NCBI GenBank assembly: GCA_937876055.1
Contig: CALEIW010000018.1
Coordinates: 1-7,575 of the forward strand
Origin: an uncultured euryarchaeote
GTDB lineage: Archaea > Thermoplasmatota > Poseidoniia > Poseidoniales > Thalassarchaeaceae
DNA: 7,575 nt
Direction: 5' to 3'
Positions 1 to 7,266 of this stretch are shown here, piece after piece. The notes under the pieces were generated by a model. That model saw only the letters and a program-made list of their open reading frames with translations. It had not been told where the DNA came from and ran no database searches. How positions within the stretch are numbered: the stretch's first letter is position 1; each line of letters begins with the position of its first letter. The translations under genes were made by a program, and so were the position numbers.

Positions 1-1
1 C

Positions 2-265
2 CAAGATTTACTAATCGAATTAGTAAGTACTCCAGATGGAACTGAGGAATTTGATGCTGTCACAAATCTCCGTGACCATATTGCATTTATGCGGTCTTGT
101 CGGGGTTCCGTCAAGGCAAATGAAAAGTTGAACCTTGCTCAAATGAGGAGATTATTACAGGATATGAGAACCGTTCCGAATCCATGGGCTTGTGTTCATG
201 GCAGGCCTACAGTGCTTCGATTAACGATGAAGCACTTAGATCGTCACTTCGGTCGTCATGGTTGA
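2..265 (+). CDS. mutL: DNA mismatch repair protein MutL, C-terminal end (partial, 5' end outside window)
   Basis: The open frame enters from the left edge (first complete codon at base 2) and stops with TGA at 263-265, leaving 87 residues. They match the C-terminal dimerisation/endonuclease domain of MutL. Three of the known endonuclease-site motifs are visible: SCR (95-103, usually ACR) followed by GSVKANEKL, CVHGRPT (191-211, usually CP[HN]GRP), and FGR (248-256, the FxR motif) close to the C-terminus. The DQHA(x)2E(x)4E metal motif would lie upstream of the window. MutL couples MutS mismatch recognition to strand nicking or helicase loading. The preserved motifs imply the endonuclease-active class found in organisms without MutH. 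The gene is convergent with aroA and its last 10 bases overlap the aroA end. No start codon is visible because the gene is truncated by the window edge, not by mutation. Confidence 0.9.
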   Translation, partial: QDLLIELVSTPDGTEEFDAVTNLRDHIAFMRSCRGSVKANEKLNLAQMRRLLQDMRTVPNPWACVHGRPTVLRLTMKHLDRHFGRHG

Positions 266-1443
266 GATAAGGCAAATAATTGCTGTATAAATCCTGGATG
301 TGAAACCTCACAAATCTCTGCATTAATGATGTCTCCTCCAACCTTGCTCGCAAGAATCATTGCAACCATCGCCAATCGATGGTCCATGTGGGTTTGAACT
401 GGCTCATTTGGTGTATTAGGAGTCTGTCCACCAGGTATAACAAGGCCCTCTTCAGTCTCTTCTGAATTCATTCCGAATGTCTGCAATAATTCCACAGTTC
501 GCCGAATCCTATCTGATTCCTTCCCGCGTGCGTGTGGAATTCCGGTTATACTTCCTCCCTCTCCCAAGGCCATCCAAACAGCGGCTGGGGTGACTAAATC
601 GCTGGCATCCCTCAAATCGACTTCACTCCCATTAGCCCTATCAATCGCATCAAATGCCATCAACAGCAGTGGGTCGTATGTTGCCAATTCAGTTTGTAAG
701 TGCAATCCCTCATGGAGTAGTTCTAGTAGAATTGCCATTGGGAAGAGACTCAATTCAGGTGGGATATCGATTTCATTGGGTGGATTTACATTCCAGGGCT
801 CAAGAATCAATTGAGAACTCATTTCTATTGGGCAGCCACAACTTCTAGCAATGTCAAAAGTCATACCGAGATAACCCCTACTCACCGCTTCTCCTTCAAC
901 GTGTATCTCAATCGCCTCCTCAAGGCTTGGAGAAGCCAGAATTAAAGCGCTGAGTGGCTGGCTCGATTTGCTAACATCTACAGTAGCTCCACCTTTCATT
1001 TTTCCATTTACAATAACCGGTAATGAATCACTATCCACATTCACTTGCAAATCTCTTAGGATTTTTCCAAGACTACTACTTCTCGCTTGCAATGATTCAT
1101 CGCCATCCAATTTGACCTTTTCACCCATTGTTGCCACAAGGGCACTTAGGACTCTCGCTGAGGTCCCTGAGTTGCCACAATCAAGTCCTATATTCGGGGC
1201 GCTAAGGCCCTGTTTTGGAGGTGTAACAAACCACCCATCTTTGTTCCGTTCGACATTAACTCCCATTTCCTGAAGGCATTCTGCCATCGAATTCACATCA
1301 GCTCCAGGTGATTTTTTTAACTTGATTAAACAGGTAGTATTACTTTGAGAAATCATCGTTAACCACCGAATGATGTGGCTTTTCGACGGAGGCAAACTCC
1401 ACTCATGAGAGCCAGACAGATGCATCTCAGGTATACTCAGCAC
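256..1443 (-). CDS. aroA: 3-phosphoshikimate 1-carboxyvinyltransferase (EPSP synthase)
   Basis: This 395-residue cytosolic enzyme condenses shikimate-3-phosphate with PEP to EPSP, the sixth shikimate step. Visible motifs in order are PSKSHIIR (residues 19-26, with PPSKSH in place of PGSKS; K21, S22 and R26 bind substrate), CGNSGTSAR (89-97, equivalent of GNAGTAMR), R121, SSQP (160-163), a likely catalytic Asp at 282 in SDLVTP, KESDR (308-312), DHR (354-356) and a VSHPGF ending near 380-385. Its length is slightly below the usual 420-430. The start is uncertain. GTG at 1443 is the longest option after an in-frame TGA at 1450-1452, but the purine-rich GAGGT lies only one base from it. ATG at 1423-1425 would give 389 residues and still keep every motif. 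It lies 66 bp downstream of the DUF4105 gene on the same strand, so co-transcription is plausible, and it converges on mutL. Function is well supported; start choice is not. Confidence 0.95.
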   Translation of the reverse strand: MLSIPEMHLSGSHEWSLPPSKSHIIRWLTMISQSNTTCLIKLKKSPGADVNSMAECLQEMGVNVERNKDGWFVTPPKQGLSAPNIGLDCGNSGTSARVLSALVATMGEKVKLDGDESLQARSSSLGKILRDLQVNVDSDSLPVIVNGKMKGGATVDVSKSSQPLSALILASPSLEEAIEIHVEGEAVSRGYLGMTFDIARSCGCPIEMSSQLILEPWNVNPPNEIDIPPELSLFPMAILLELLHEGLHLQTELATYDPLLLMAFDAIDRANGSEVDLRDASDLVTPAAVWMALGEGGSITGIPHARGKESDRIRRTVELLQTFGMNSEETEEGLVIPGGQTPNTPNEPVQTHMDHRLAMVAMILASKVGGDIINAEICEVSHPGFIQQLFALSQP

Positions 1444-1509
1444 AACCTCTCATCGAGGCCAGACAATTCAACCCAACGATGTGCAATAGAGAATTTGCAT
1501 CAAATAGAT

Positions 1510-2361
1510 CTAGGCTCGAATGACATCTCCAAAATCATCCTCACCATTCCAAGCCTTTGCTTTCTCATCGATTTCACAAGCAGCCAATGTTTCCTCAAGC
1601 GTTCCTTTCATCTCAATCAAATTTGCACGCTCTAACATCTTCGGGCTAAGTCCCGGCATCAGTATGGAAATGGCTCTTGGTACTCGTTTTGGATAGACCT
1701 CGTTTACGTGTCTGACGATATTTGTTGTACAGGTATTGGTGATTGTGTTATACCATTCAGGATTTCGCGCTAAATCGTTAGTTCTCTTTAGATAGGATTC
1801 AAGCATTCTTCGTTCGTTTCCAGGGCCCAATACTACTGCCTTGAATAGATGAGTTACCGAGTGTTTTCTACAGCGGGTACGAACTCCAATAACATCCCTT
1901 TCTGTAGCCCAGACATAGATTAATTCGTATTCCCGAAAAAGTCCTTTCACGGGATGGTATTTCTCGCCTTGTTCTCTTCTGACTTCAATCGAACAGGCTA
2001 GTCGCCGCCCATCTTCAAATTGAAATGAGAGAATTGTGTGTGCCATTTGTCTGTGTCTAGGGTCAAAATATTCCAGTGTTAACCAGATAGAATCTACCTT
2101 ACTTAGGTCGAATTCATCGTCGATCCATCTCTCGTCAAAATCCTTGGTAGAGCGCCAATCAAAATCGCGAATATTCTTGATTTTTGCGATATCTCCGTCG
2201 AATTCTATAGTCGCATTACGTGAATTATCATTGACCCAAGAACGATCATTAGAAGGCCGTAATCTCTGGACTCTAATCCATATTGCGAGTAGAGAGAGGA
2301 GCCCTATAATCGCCAAGCCGGCAAGGCCGGCAGTCAACCAACTGGCTACGCTCACAACCAT
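1510..2361 (-). CDS. Membrane-anchored DUF4105 (Lnb N-terminal periplasmic domain) protein
   Basis: The 283-residue protein has an N-terminal hydrophobic segment (about residues 5-29) followed by a basic stretch (R30-R40), suggesting a single membrane anchor. The rest matches the DUF4105/Lnb N-terminal domain pattern as I remember it: NIRDFDWRS (63-71), AHTILSFQF (107-115), SIEVRRE (124-130), an FREYELIYV block (142-150), ERD (154-156), then PEWYNTIT and TCTTNI (201-215), ending with a typical DDFxxxIR tail. H108 and C211 would be the thiol-hydrolase-like pair; the residue before Cys is Thr, where I recall Asn being usual. In bacteria, Lnb-type proteins are linked to lipoprotein N-acylation. 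The seven-helix C-terminal part of full Lnb proteins is absent. The ATG at 2359-2361 has AGGT seven bases upstream. Substrate and role in this organism are unknown. Family assignment is fairly sure, function is not. Confidence 0.75.
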   Translation of the reverse strand: MVVSVASWLTAGLAGLAIIGLLSLLAIWIRVQRLRPSNDRSWVNDNSRNATIEFDGDIAKIKNIRDFDWRSTKDFDERWIDDEFDLSKVDSIWLTLEYFDPRHRQMAHTILSFQFEDGRRLACSIEVRREQGEKYHPVKGLFREYELIYVWATERDVIGVRTRCRKHSVTHLFKAVVLGPGNERRMLESYLKRTNDLARNPEWYNTITNTCTTNIVRHVNEVYPKRVPRAISILMPGLSPKMLERANLIEMKGTLEETLAACEIDEKAKAWNGEDDFGDVIRA

Positions 2362-2403
2362 CGAGGGAACCTATCGTAGCATGAATCCTCTGCTTATTTT
2401 CAG

Positions 2404-2490
2404 TGGCGCGGCAGGGGAGATTCGAACTCCCGAGGTGAAACACCACTGGATTAGCAATCCAGCGCAATGGCCAGGCTATGCGACTGCCGC
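2404..2490 (-). tRNA. tRNA-Ser (anticodon GCU), CCA encoded
   Basis: Read on the minus strand, a full class II cloverleaf can be drawn. A 7-bp acceptor stem GCGGCAG/CTGCCGC (2484-2490 with 2408-2414) is followed by a D-arm with a GCA/TGC stem and AGCCTGG loop. The anticodon stem CTGGA/TCCAG encloses loop TTGCTAA, with anticodon GCT at 2453-2455. A long variable arm forms GGTG-TTT-CACC, and the T-arm is GGGAG-TTCGAAT-CTCCC. G73 (2407) and an encoded CCA (2404-2406) finish it; without CCA the gene spans 2407-2490. The long variable arm and the GCU anticodon together identify serine (AGC/AGU codons). There is no intron. It sits between gyrA and the DUF4105 gene on the same strand, so it could be co-transcribed and processed or have its own promoter. 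Confidence 0.97.
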
Positions 2491-2516
2491 AGTGCTCCGG
2501 CGACCTAAGATTGTGG

Positions 2517-2522
2517 CTTAAG
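2517..2522 (-). promoter_or_regulatory. Weak candidate box A for tRNA-Ser
   Basis: CTTAAG lies 27 to 32 bases upstream of the mature tRNA 5' end on the minus strand, in the 46-bp gap between gyrA and the tRNA. That is roughly where an archaeal TATA-like box would sit if transcription starts close to the mature end. The sequence is a poor match to TTTATA and no clear BRE is visible, so read-through from gyrBA is an equally good explanation. Confidence 0.2.
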
Positions 2523-2536
2523 GCGAGCGGTTGGAA

Positions 2537-5233
2537 TCATTCTTCCTCGTTCGCACCGTCGGAATCATCTTCATCCCCCTCGATGAGTTCAGCAGGAAGA
2601 CGCGCTACGAAGATAATTTCATCGATGTGAGACTTTTTGTCAGCACCTCTCAATTCCATTATTCTCGTACCTTTTGTCATCTTACCCAATGTTTCTTTGG
2701 TTTGCGTCGCAGGCATGCGAATCATCATTCCACTTCCAGTCAACATGAATAATTGATCAGATAAATCAGGGATTTGTCTCAGACCAACAATCGCATCTTC
2801 ATCAGATAGTGCCATTGTTCGAACACCTTTAGTACCACGATTGGTCTTTCTGTAGCCATCCCTTTCCATCACAGGCTCACCTTCATCATCGACAAGTTGT
2901 GTTCCATCTTCACCAGTGACTTGAATCATACTTCCTGAACCTAAGCGGCTTCGCTTGGCCATACCGTATTTGGAAATTGTAAGTACACTCGTGTCGAAAT
3001 CATCAGTGACAATCATTCCGATTACACTATCTCCGGATTGTAATTTCATTCCACTTACACCCTGGCTAACTCTACCTTGAACTCTAACTGTATGAGTTGT
3101 CTGAACCTCTCCACTTGAAGGGTCGGTCCTAGTTTTGACTTCCGCAGGAAGGAACCGGCAAGCATAGCCTCCTGAAGATACCAAAACAACATGGTCTGCA
3201 TCAGTTGCAGGTCTTACCTGTACCAACGAATCGGCTTCGCTTGCAAACTTCAAAGCATATTTTCCATTTCGATTTATTCTAACATAATCAGAAAGCCTAC
3301 TTCTCTTAATTCGGCCTTGGCTTGTCGCGAAAATTAGGTAGTGGCCTTCAGGATTTTCAATCAACTCTCTATCCATTGGAAGTATCGAGATGACCTTTTC
3401 ATCATCTCTAATTCCTTGCAATAAATTGCGAATATGAGTTCCTCTTCCATACCTACTAGCGAGAGGAGTTTCCCAAGCTCGTAAGCCGTAAACCCGCCCT
3501 TGGTCGGTGAAAATCAGTAACCTGTCTTTGGAGAAGCAGGTAACAATAGCCGCAGGCGCATCTTCGTCCTTAGTTGCAACTCCTTTGAGGCCTTTTCCAC
3601 CTCGGTTTTGTAGACGGAAGGCCTCTACCGGTAGGTGGCGAATGTAATTGTCTTGAGTTAGAGAGATGACTAAAGCGCGTTCTGCTACTAGGTCCTCTCT
3701 GTCCATTGAAAGTGGACTCGGGTCAATGTGGCTACGCCTTTCATCTCCGTGCTTTTCCACTACTTCCTCGAGTTCAGAAATTAGAATTTCCAATCTTCGC
3801 TTGCGACTATCGAGAATTGATTGGTATTCTTTGATCGCCTCTTGCAGTTTTGCAAGCTCATCTTCGACCTCTTTTACATTTAGTTTGGTAAGTTGGTAAA
3901 GTCGCCGTTCAGCTATCGCTTTCGCTTGCTTTTCAGAGAAGTCGAAACGCTTTATCTTTGGATATTTTTCTTCTCCTCTAAGGTACGATTCGAATTGATC
4001 TCTAGAGTCTGAATTTCTTCCGACTTCGATAATTTCAGTCATTCTCTTTTGAGCCGCCATGAGACCTTCAAGAATGTGCGCTCTTGCCTCTGCTTTGTTC
4101 AATTCAAATTGAGTCCGCCTCTCAATAACAGTCTCCCTATGGCGAACATAGGTGTGCAGAATTGTGGACAAATCTAGTTGCACAGGCGCTCCATTCAGAA
4201 TCCCCATCATGTTAGCGGAATACGATTCTTGTAATCTACTCGATTTGTATAATTGGTTGAGGATTGCGTGCGGGTCTGCATTATTCTTGACTTCAATTAC
4301 TACTCGGATTCCTTCTTTGCTGGACTCATCACGAATGTCACGAATACCTTTGATTGTCTCTTTCGTAACTAACTCAGCAATACCCTTCAACATGCTTGCT
4401 TTTCTAACTTGATATGGAATAGAAGTGATGACTATTTTCTTACCTGAGGAATCATCTCTTACCTCTGCTTCTGATCGTATGTGGAATCTCCCTTGCCCAG
4501 TTCTATACATATCTAGAATACCATCTATCCCATGAATTGTCGCCCCTGTTGGGAAGTCGGGTCCTTTGAGATATTCCATGTATTCCATTGCGTCAATCTT
4601 TGGTGGTTTGTCCAAAGATCGTTTTCGGTCCTCTTCAATCACCTTCTCGGTATGGAATCGTACTGCTGCGGCTACTTCGTTTAGGTTATGAGGTGGTATT
4701 TTTGTTGCCATTCCAACCGCGATACCATCGCTTCCGTTTAGCAGAAGATTAGGAAGTCTTGAAGGCAATACAGTTGGTTCACTTTCACTATCATCGAAGT
4801 TTGCAACCATGTCAATAGTGTCCTTATTGATGTCGTCTAGCATGTGTGAAGAAAGTCGATCTAGCCTACTTTCGGTGTATCTCATAGCTGCAGGTGGATC
4901 GCCATCTATCGAGCCGAAATTACCTTGGCCATCGACTAGTGGGTATCTCAAGGAGAAGTCTTGCGCCATTCTGACCATGGTATCGTATAGGGCCTGGTCT
5001 CCATGTGGGTGATACTTACCCATCACTTCTCCAACAGACCTTGCAGACTTGCTGTAACTCTTGTCGTGAGTGTGGCCTGCTTGGTGCATACCCCACAGAA
5101 TACGTCTGTGAACAGGCTTCAAGCCGTCCCTAACGTCTGGAAGCGCTCTGCCAATAATTACACTCATTGCATAATTTATGTAACTCTCTTTCATCTCATC
5201 GGAGACAAATCTTCGGTCTAATTCTTCACTCAT
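2537..5233 (-). CDS. gyrA: DNA gyrase subunit A
   Basis: This 898-residue protein is the DNA-breakage/reunion subunit of gyrase. The N-terminal winged-helix/tower region carries SARSVGEVMGKYHPHGD (63-79) and DGQGNFGSIDGDPPAAMRYTE (101-121), with the catalytic tyrosine at Y119 (codon 4877-4879) and the conserved Arg just before it. A coiled-coil arm spans about 440-500. The C-terminal beta-propeller starts with the GyrA box QNRGGKG (542-548; canonical QRRGGKG). That box argues for gyrase rather than ParC, and degenerate blade motifs recur near 595, 655, 718, 796 and 853. The protein ends in an acidic tail (887-898). The quinolone-determinant position equivalent to E. coli Ser83 is Gln80, while the Asp87 equivalent is D84. 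An acidic stretch (about 764-795) appears inserted in the propeller relative to E. coli. ATG at 5231-5233 is fixed by a strong Shine-Dalgarno sequence. It is the second gene of gyrBA. Confidence 0.97.
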   Translation of the reverse strand: MSEELDRRFVSDEMKESYINYAMSVIIGRALPDVRDGLKPVHRRILWGMHQAGHTHDKSYSKSARSVGEVMGKYHPHGDQALYDTMVRMAQDFSLRYPLVDGQGNFGSIDGDPPAAMRYTESRLDRLSSHMLDDINKDTIDMVANFDDSESEPTVLPSRLPNLLLNGSDGIAVGMATKIPPHNLNEVAAAVRFHTEKVIEEDRKRSLDKPPKIDAMEYMEYLKGPDFPTGATIHGIDGILDMYRTGQGRFHIRSEAEVRDDSSGKKIVITSIPYQVRKASMLKGIAELVTKETIKGIRDIRDESSKEGIRVVIEVKNNADPHAILNQLYKSSRLQESYSANMMGILNGAPVQLDLSTILHTYVRHRETVIERRTQFELNKAEARAHILEGLMAAQKRMTEIIEVGRNSDSRDQFESYLRGEEKYPKIKRFDFSEKQAKAIAERRLYQLTKLNVKEVEDELAKLQEAIKEYQSILDSRKRRLEILISELEEVVEKHGDERRSHIDPSPLSMDREDLVAERALVISLTQDNYIRHLPVEAFRLQNRGGKGLKGVATKDEDAPAAIVTCFSKDRLLIFTDQGRVYGLRAWETPLASRYGRGTHIRNLLQGIRDDEKVISILPMDRELIENPEGHYLIFATSQGRIKRSRLSDYVRINRNGKYALKFASEADSLVQVRPATDADHVVLVSSGGYACRFLPAEVKTRTDPSSGEVQTTHTVRVQGRVSQGVSGMKLQSGDSVIGMIVTDDFDTSVLTISKYGMAKRSRLGSGSMIQVTGEDGTQLVDDEGEPVMERDGYRKTNRGTKGVRTMALSDEDAIVGLRQIPDLSDQLFMLTGSGMMIRMPATQTKETLGKMTKGTRIMELRGADKKSHIDEIIFVARLPAELIEGDEDDSDGANEEE

Positions 5234-5236
5234 TTT

Positions 5237-5244
5237 ATCACCTC
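5237..5244 (-). promoter_or_regulatory. Shine-Dalgarno of gyrA overlapping the gyrB stop
   Basis: On the minus strand GAGGTGAT ends three bases before the gyrA ATG (core GAGG spaced seven bases away). It is a near-perfect complement to the 16S 3' end. The gyrB TGA (5243-5245) shares its last two bases with this site, so ribosomes terminating on gyrB sit directly on the gyrA initiation site. This favours translational coupling and balanced GyrB:GyrA output. Confidence 0.85.
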
Positions 5245-7213
5245 AAACGTCTAATGACGTTACCTCCGATGCATTTTGTTCAATGAATGCACGACGATCG
5301 GGGACATCTTCTCCCATCAGAATAGTGAATAATTCGTCGCCGCTTTCTATGTCTGGCTGCCCATTCTTTTCTTTGATAGTTACTCGCATCATACGTCGAA
5401 CTTCTGGGTCCATTGTGGTCTCCCACAATTGCTCAGGGTTCATTTCACCCAGACCCTTGTATCTTTGAACTGAAATTTTAGCCGAGGGCGCTTCTTTCTT
5501 GAAACGCTTTACCGTAGCATCCAACTCTTCTTCGCTATGTACCCATTCGACATTGTTTCCTCTTCCTACTGAGAATAAGGGGGGCATAGCGATGTAGACA
5601 TTACCATTGGTAATGGCTCGCCGCATATATCTCCAAAGAAAAGTCATAATCAATGTTCGAATGTGTGCGCCGTCGATATCTGCGTCACACATGATGATGA
5701 TTTTACCATACCTTAGTTTCTCAGGGTCGAAAGCACCTTCATCGCCTTCATCATTTCCTACTCCAGCGCCAAAAGCTCTAATCATTCGCTGAATTTGCTC
5801 ATTGGTGAAAACCTTGGCATCATTACCACGTTGTCTTTCGACATTCAGAATCTTTCCTCTAAGGGGCAATACCGCTTGAGTGCGCCTATCTCTAGCGGTC
5901 TTTGCAGATCCGCCTGCAGATTCTCCCTCGACGATATATATCTCGCATTCATTTGGGTCGCGTGATTGACAATCAGCTAATTGACCTGGAAGGCCGCCGC
6001 CTTCCAACACTCCTTTTCTGCGGGTTAAATCCCTCGCCTTGCGAGCAGCCTCTCTCGCCTTGCTGGCCAATACTGCTTTGTCCACAATGGCTCGAGCAAT
6101 CGAGGGGTTCTCCTCAAAGTGCTCACCTAATTTGTCGTTTACTATCTGCTCAACAATTCCAGCGACTTCACTAGTCACCAACTTAGCCTTGGTTTGAGCA
6201 TTGAATGACGGGTCGGGGTGCTTAATCGAGACAACAGCCCCAAGGCCTTCACGAACATCATCTCCGGAGAGGCTGCTTAGATTTTTGAGCAAATTTCTAG
6301 ACTGAGCGTAGGAGTTTACTGTTCTAGTCAAAGAACTGCGAAGACCAGACATGTGAGTGCCCCCATCTGCATTGTGAATGATATTGGTGAAGCAGTCGAT
6401 ACTTTCTGAGTAGGAATCGGTCCACTGCAAGGCTATTTCGACATGAACTTCTCCTTTATCTCCGTCTTTTTCTCCAAAGATGTGAATCACTTCATCGTGA
6501 ATTGTATTCTTCTTTGAATTCATTTGAGCGACATATTCTCTGAGCCCTCCATCGTAGGTGTGGTCGATTTCTACCGGATCTTCTCCGCGAAGATCTCTGA
6601 AAATAATCTGCAAACCGCCATTTAGAAAAGCGGTCCTCTGTAATCTTGTATTTATTTGTTCAAAATCAAATTCGACAATATCGCTAAAAATAGTCAAATC
6701 AGGTTTGAAAGAAACCTTGGTTCCAGTAACGTCGGTTTTTCCAGTTGACTCTAGTTTGGATTTCGGAACTCCTTGGTTATATCGCTGCTCCCAAACCTTT
6801 CCTTCTCTGTGTATTTCTAGATGTAACCACTCAGATACAGCGTTAACAGCGCTTACTCCTACACCGTGAAGCCCTCCTGCGACTTTGTAGGCCTCATTAT
6901 CGAACTTACCTCCTGCGTGAAGTTTAGTCATAATCACCTCAGCCGCACTAACTCCTTCCTCTTGGTGCATATCCACCGGTATTCCTCGGCCATGATCTGT
7001 GACGCTGATTGAACCATCAGGGTTGAGGTCGACTTCTATGGTGGGGTTATGGCCGGCTAGATGTTCGTCTACCGCATTGTCGACTACTTCCCAAATACAG
7101 TGGTGTAAAGCAGACCCATCATGAGGGTCACCTAGGTACATCCCAGGCCTTTTTCGTACCGCTTCTAGCCCTTCAAGGACCTGAATACTATCTGCTCCGT
7201 AATCATCAGCCAT
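5243..7213 (-). CDS. gyrB: DNA gyrase subunit B
   Basis: This 656-residue protein is the ATPase subunit of gyrase, partner of the adjacent GyrA. The GHKL ATPase domain (about 1-215) has the catalytic base E42 in WEVVDNAVDE, N46, D73 in TDHGRGIP and the ATP lid GGLHGVGVSAVN (113-124). R136 occupies the aminocoumarin-contact position known from E. coli and, like D73, even keeps the same number. A transducer domain follows. The Toprim domain shows EGESAGG (429-435), PLRGKILNVE (450-459) and the metal-binding DADIDGAH (510-517). The C-terminal part has QRYKGLGEMNP (583-593) and a terminal GEDVPDRRAFIEQNA block. The length fits short GyrB proteins without the roughly 170-residue insert of E. coli. 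The ATG at 7211-7213 has GGAG eight bases upstream. Gene order gyrB-gyrA and the 9-bp spacing indicate an operon. Confidence 0.97.
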   Translation of the reverse strand: MADDYGADSIQVLEGLEAVRKRPGMYLGDPHDGSALHHCIWEVVDNAVDEHLAGHNPTIEVDLNPDGSISVTDHGRGIPVDMHQEEGVSAAEVIMTKLHAGGKFDNEAYKVAGGLHGVGVSAVNAVSEWLHLEIHREGKVWEQRYNQGVPKSKLESTGKTDVTGTKVSFKPDLTIFSDIVEFDFEQINTRLQRTAFLNGGLQIIFRDLRGEDPVEIDHTYDGGLREYVAQMNSKKNTIHDEVIHIFGEKDGDKGEVHVEIALQWTDSYSESIDCFTNIIHNADGGTHMSGLRSSLTRTVNSYAQSRNLLKNLSSLSGDDVREGLGAVVSIKHPDPSFNAQTKAKLVTSEVAGIVEQIVNDKLGEHFEENPSIARAIVDKAVLASKAREAARKARDLTRRKGVLEGGGLPGQLADCQSRDPNECEIYIVEGESAGGSAKTARDRRTQAVLPLRGKILNVERQRGNDAKVFTNEQIQRMIRAFGAGVGNDEGDEGAFDPEKLRYGKIIIMCDADIDGAHIRTLIMTFLWRYMRRAITNGNVYIAMPPLFSVGRGNNVEWVHSEEELDATVKRFKKEAPSAKISVQRYKGLGEMNPEQLWETTMDPEVRRMMRVTIKEKNGQPDIESGDELFTILMGEDVPDRRAFIEQNASEVTSLDV

Positions 7214-7231
7214 TTTTTCAACTCCAATCGT

Positions 7232-7259
7232 CTGAGGGTTCCCGTAGGGGAACCCTCAG
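7232..7259. promoter_or_regulatory. Perfect 12-bp inverted repeat upstream of gyrB (hairpin 1)
   Basis: CTGAGGGTTCCC (7232-7243) and GGGAACCCTCAG (7248-7259) are exact inverted copies around the 4-base loop GTAG. The repeat ends 18 bases before the gyrB ATG, just ahead of its GGAG. If transcribed it would form a very stable 5'-UTR hairpin beside the ribosome site. If transcription starts within it, as the candidate box A at 7267-7272 predicts, it would instead be a DNA operator over the start point. A terminator is unlikely because both flanking genes point away. Confidence 0.7.
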
Positions 7260-7266
7260 GAATTCC

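Noticed and set aside
968..1273. A 101-codon open frame on the plus strand
   Set aside because: It is antisense to the middle of aroA, whose motifs are intact; nothing in the frame suggests a real protein.
1444..1509. Promoter or small gene between the DUF4105 gene and aroA
   Set aside because: The 66-bp gap shows no convincing TATA-like box, hairpin or coding frame; read-through from the DUF4105 gene is simpler.
2036..2521. A 161-codon open frame on the plus strand
   Set aside because: It runs antisense through the start of the DUF4105 gene and across the whole tRNA-Ser; it has no recognisable domain and is a shadow frame.
6558..6869. A 103-codon open frame on the plus strand
   Set aside because: It lies wholly antisense within the conserved ATPase/transducer part of gyrB and resembles no known protein.
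2537..7213. Topoisomerase IV (parE-parC) instead of gyrase
   Set aside because: A near-canonical GyrA box and full six-blade propeller are present, and the gene order is gyrB-gyrA, so gyrase is the better call.
7232..7259. Rho-independent-type terminator
   Set aside because: The inverted repeat lies between divergent genes, both pointing away from it, and no T-run follows it on either strand.
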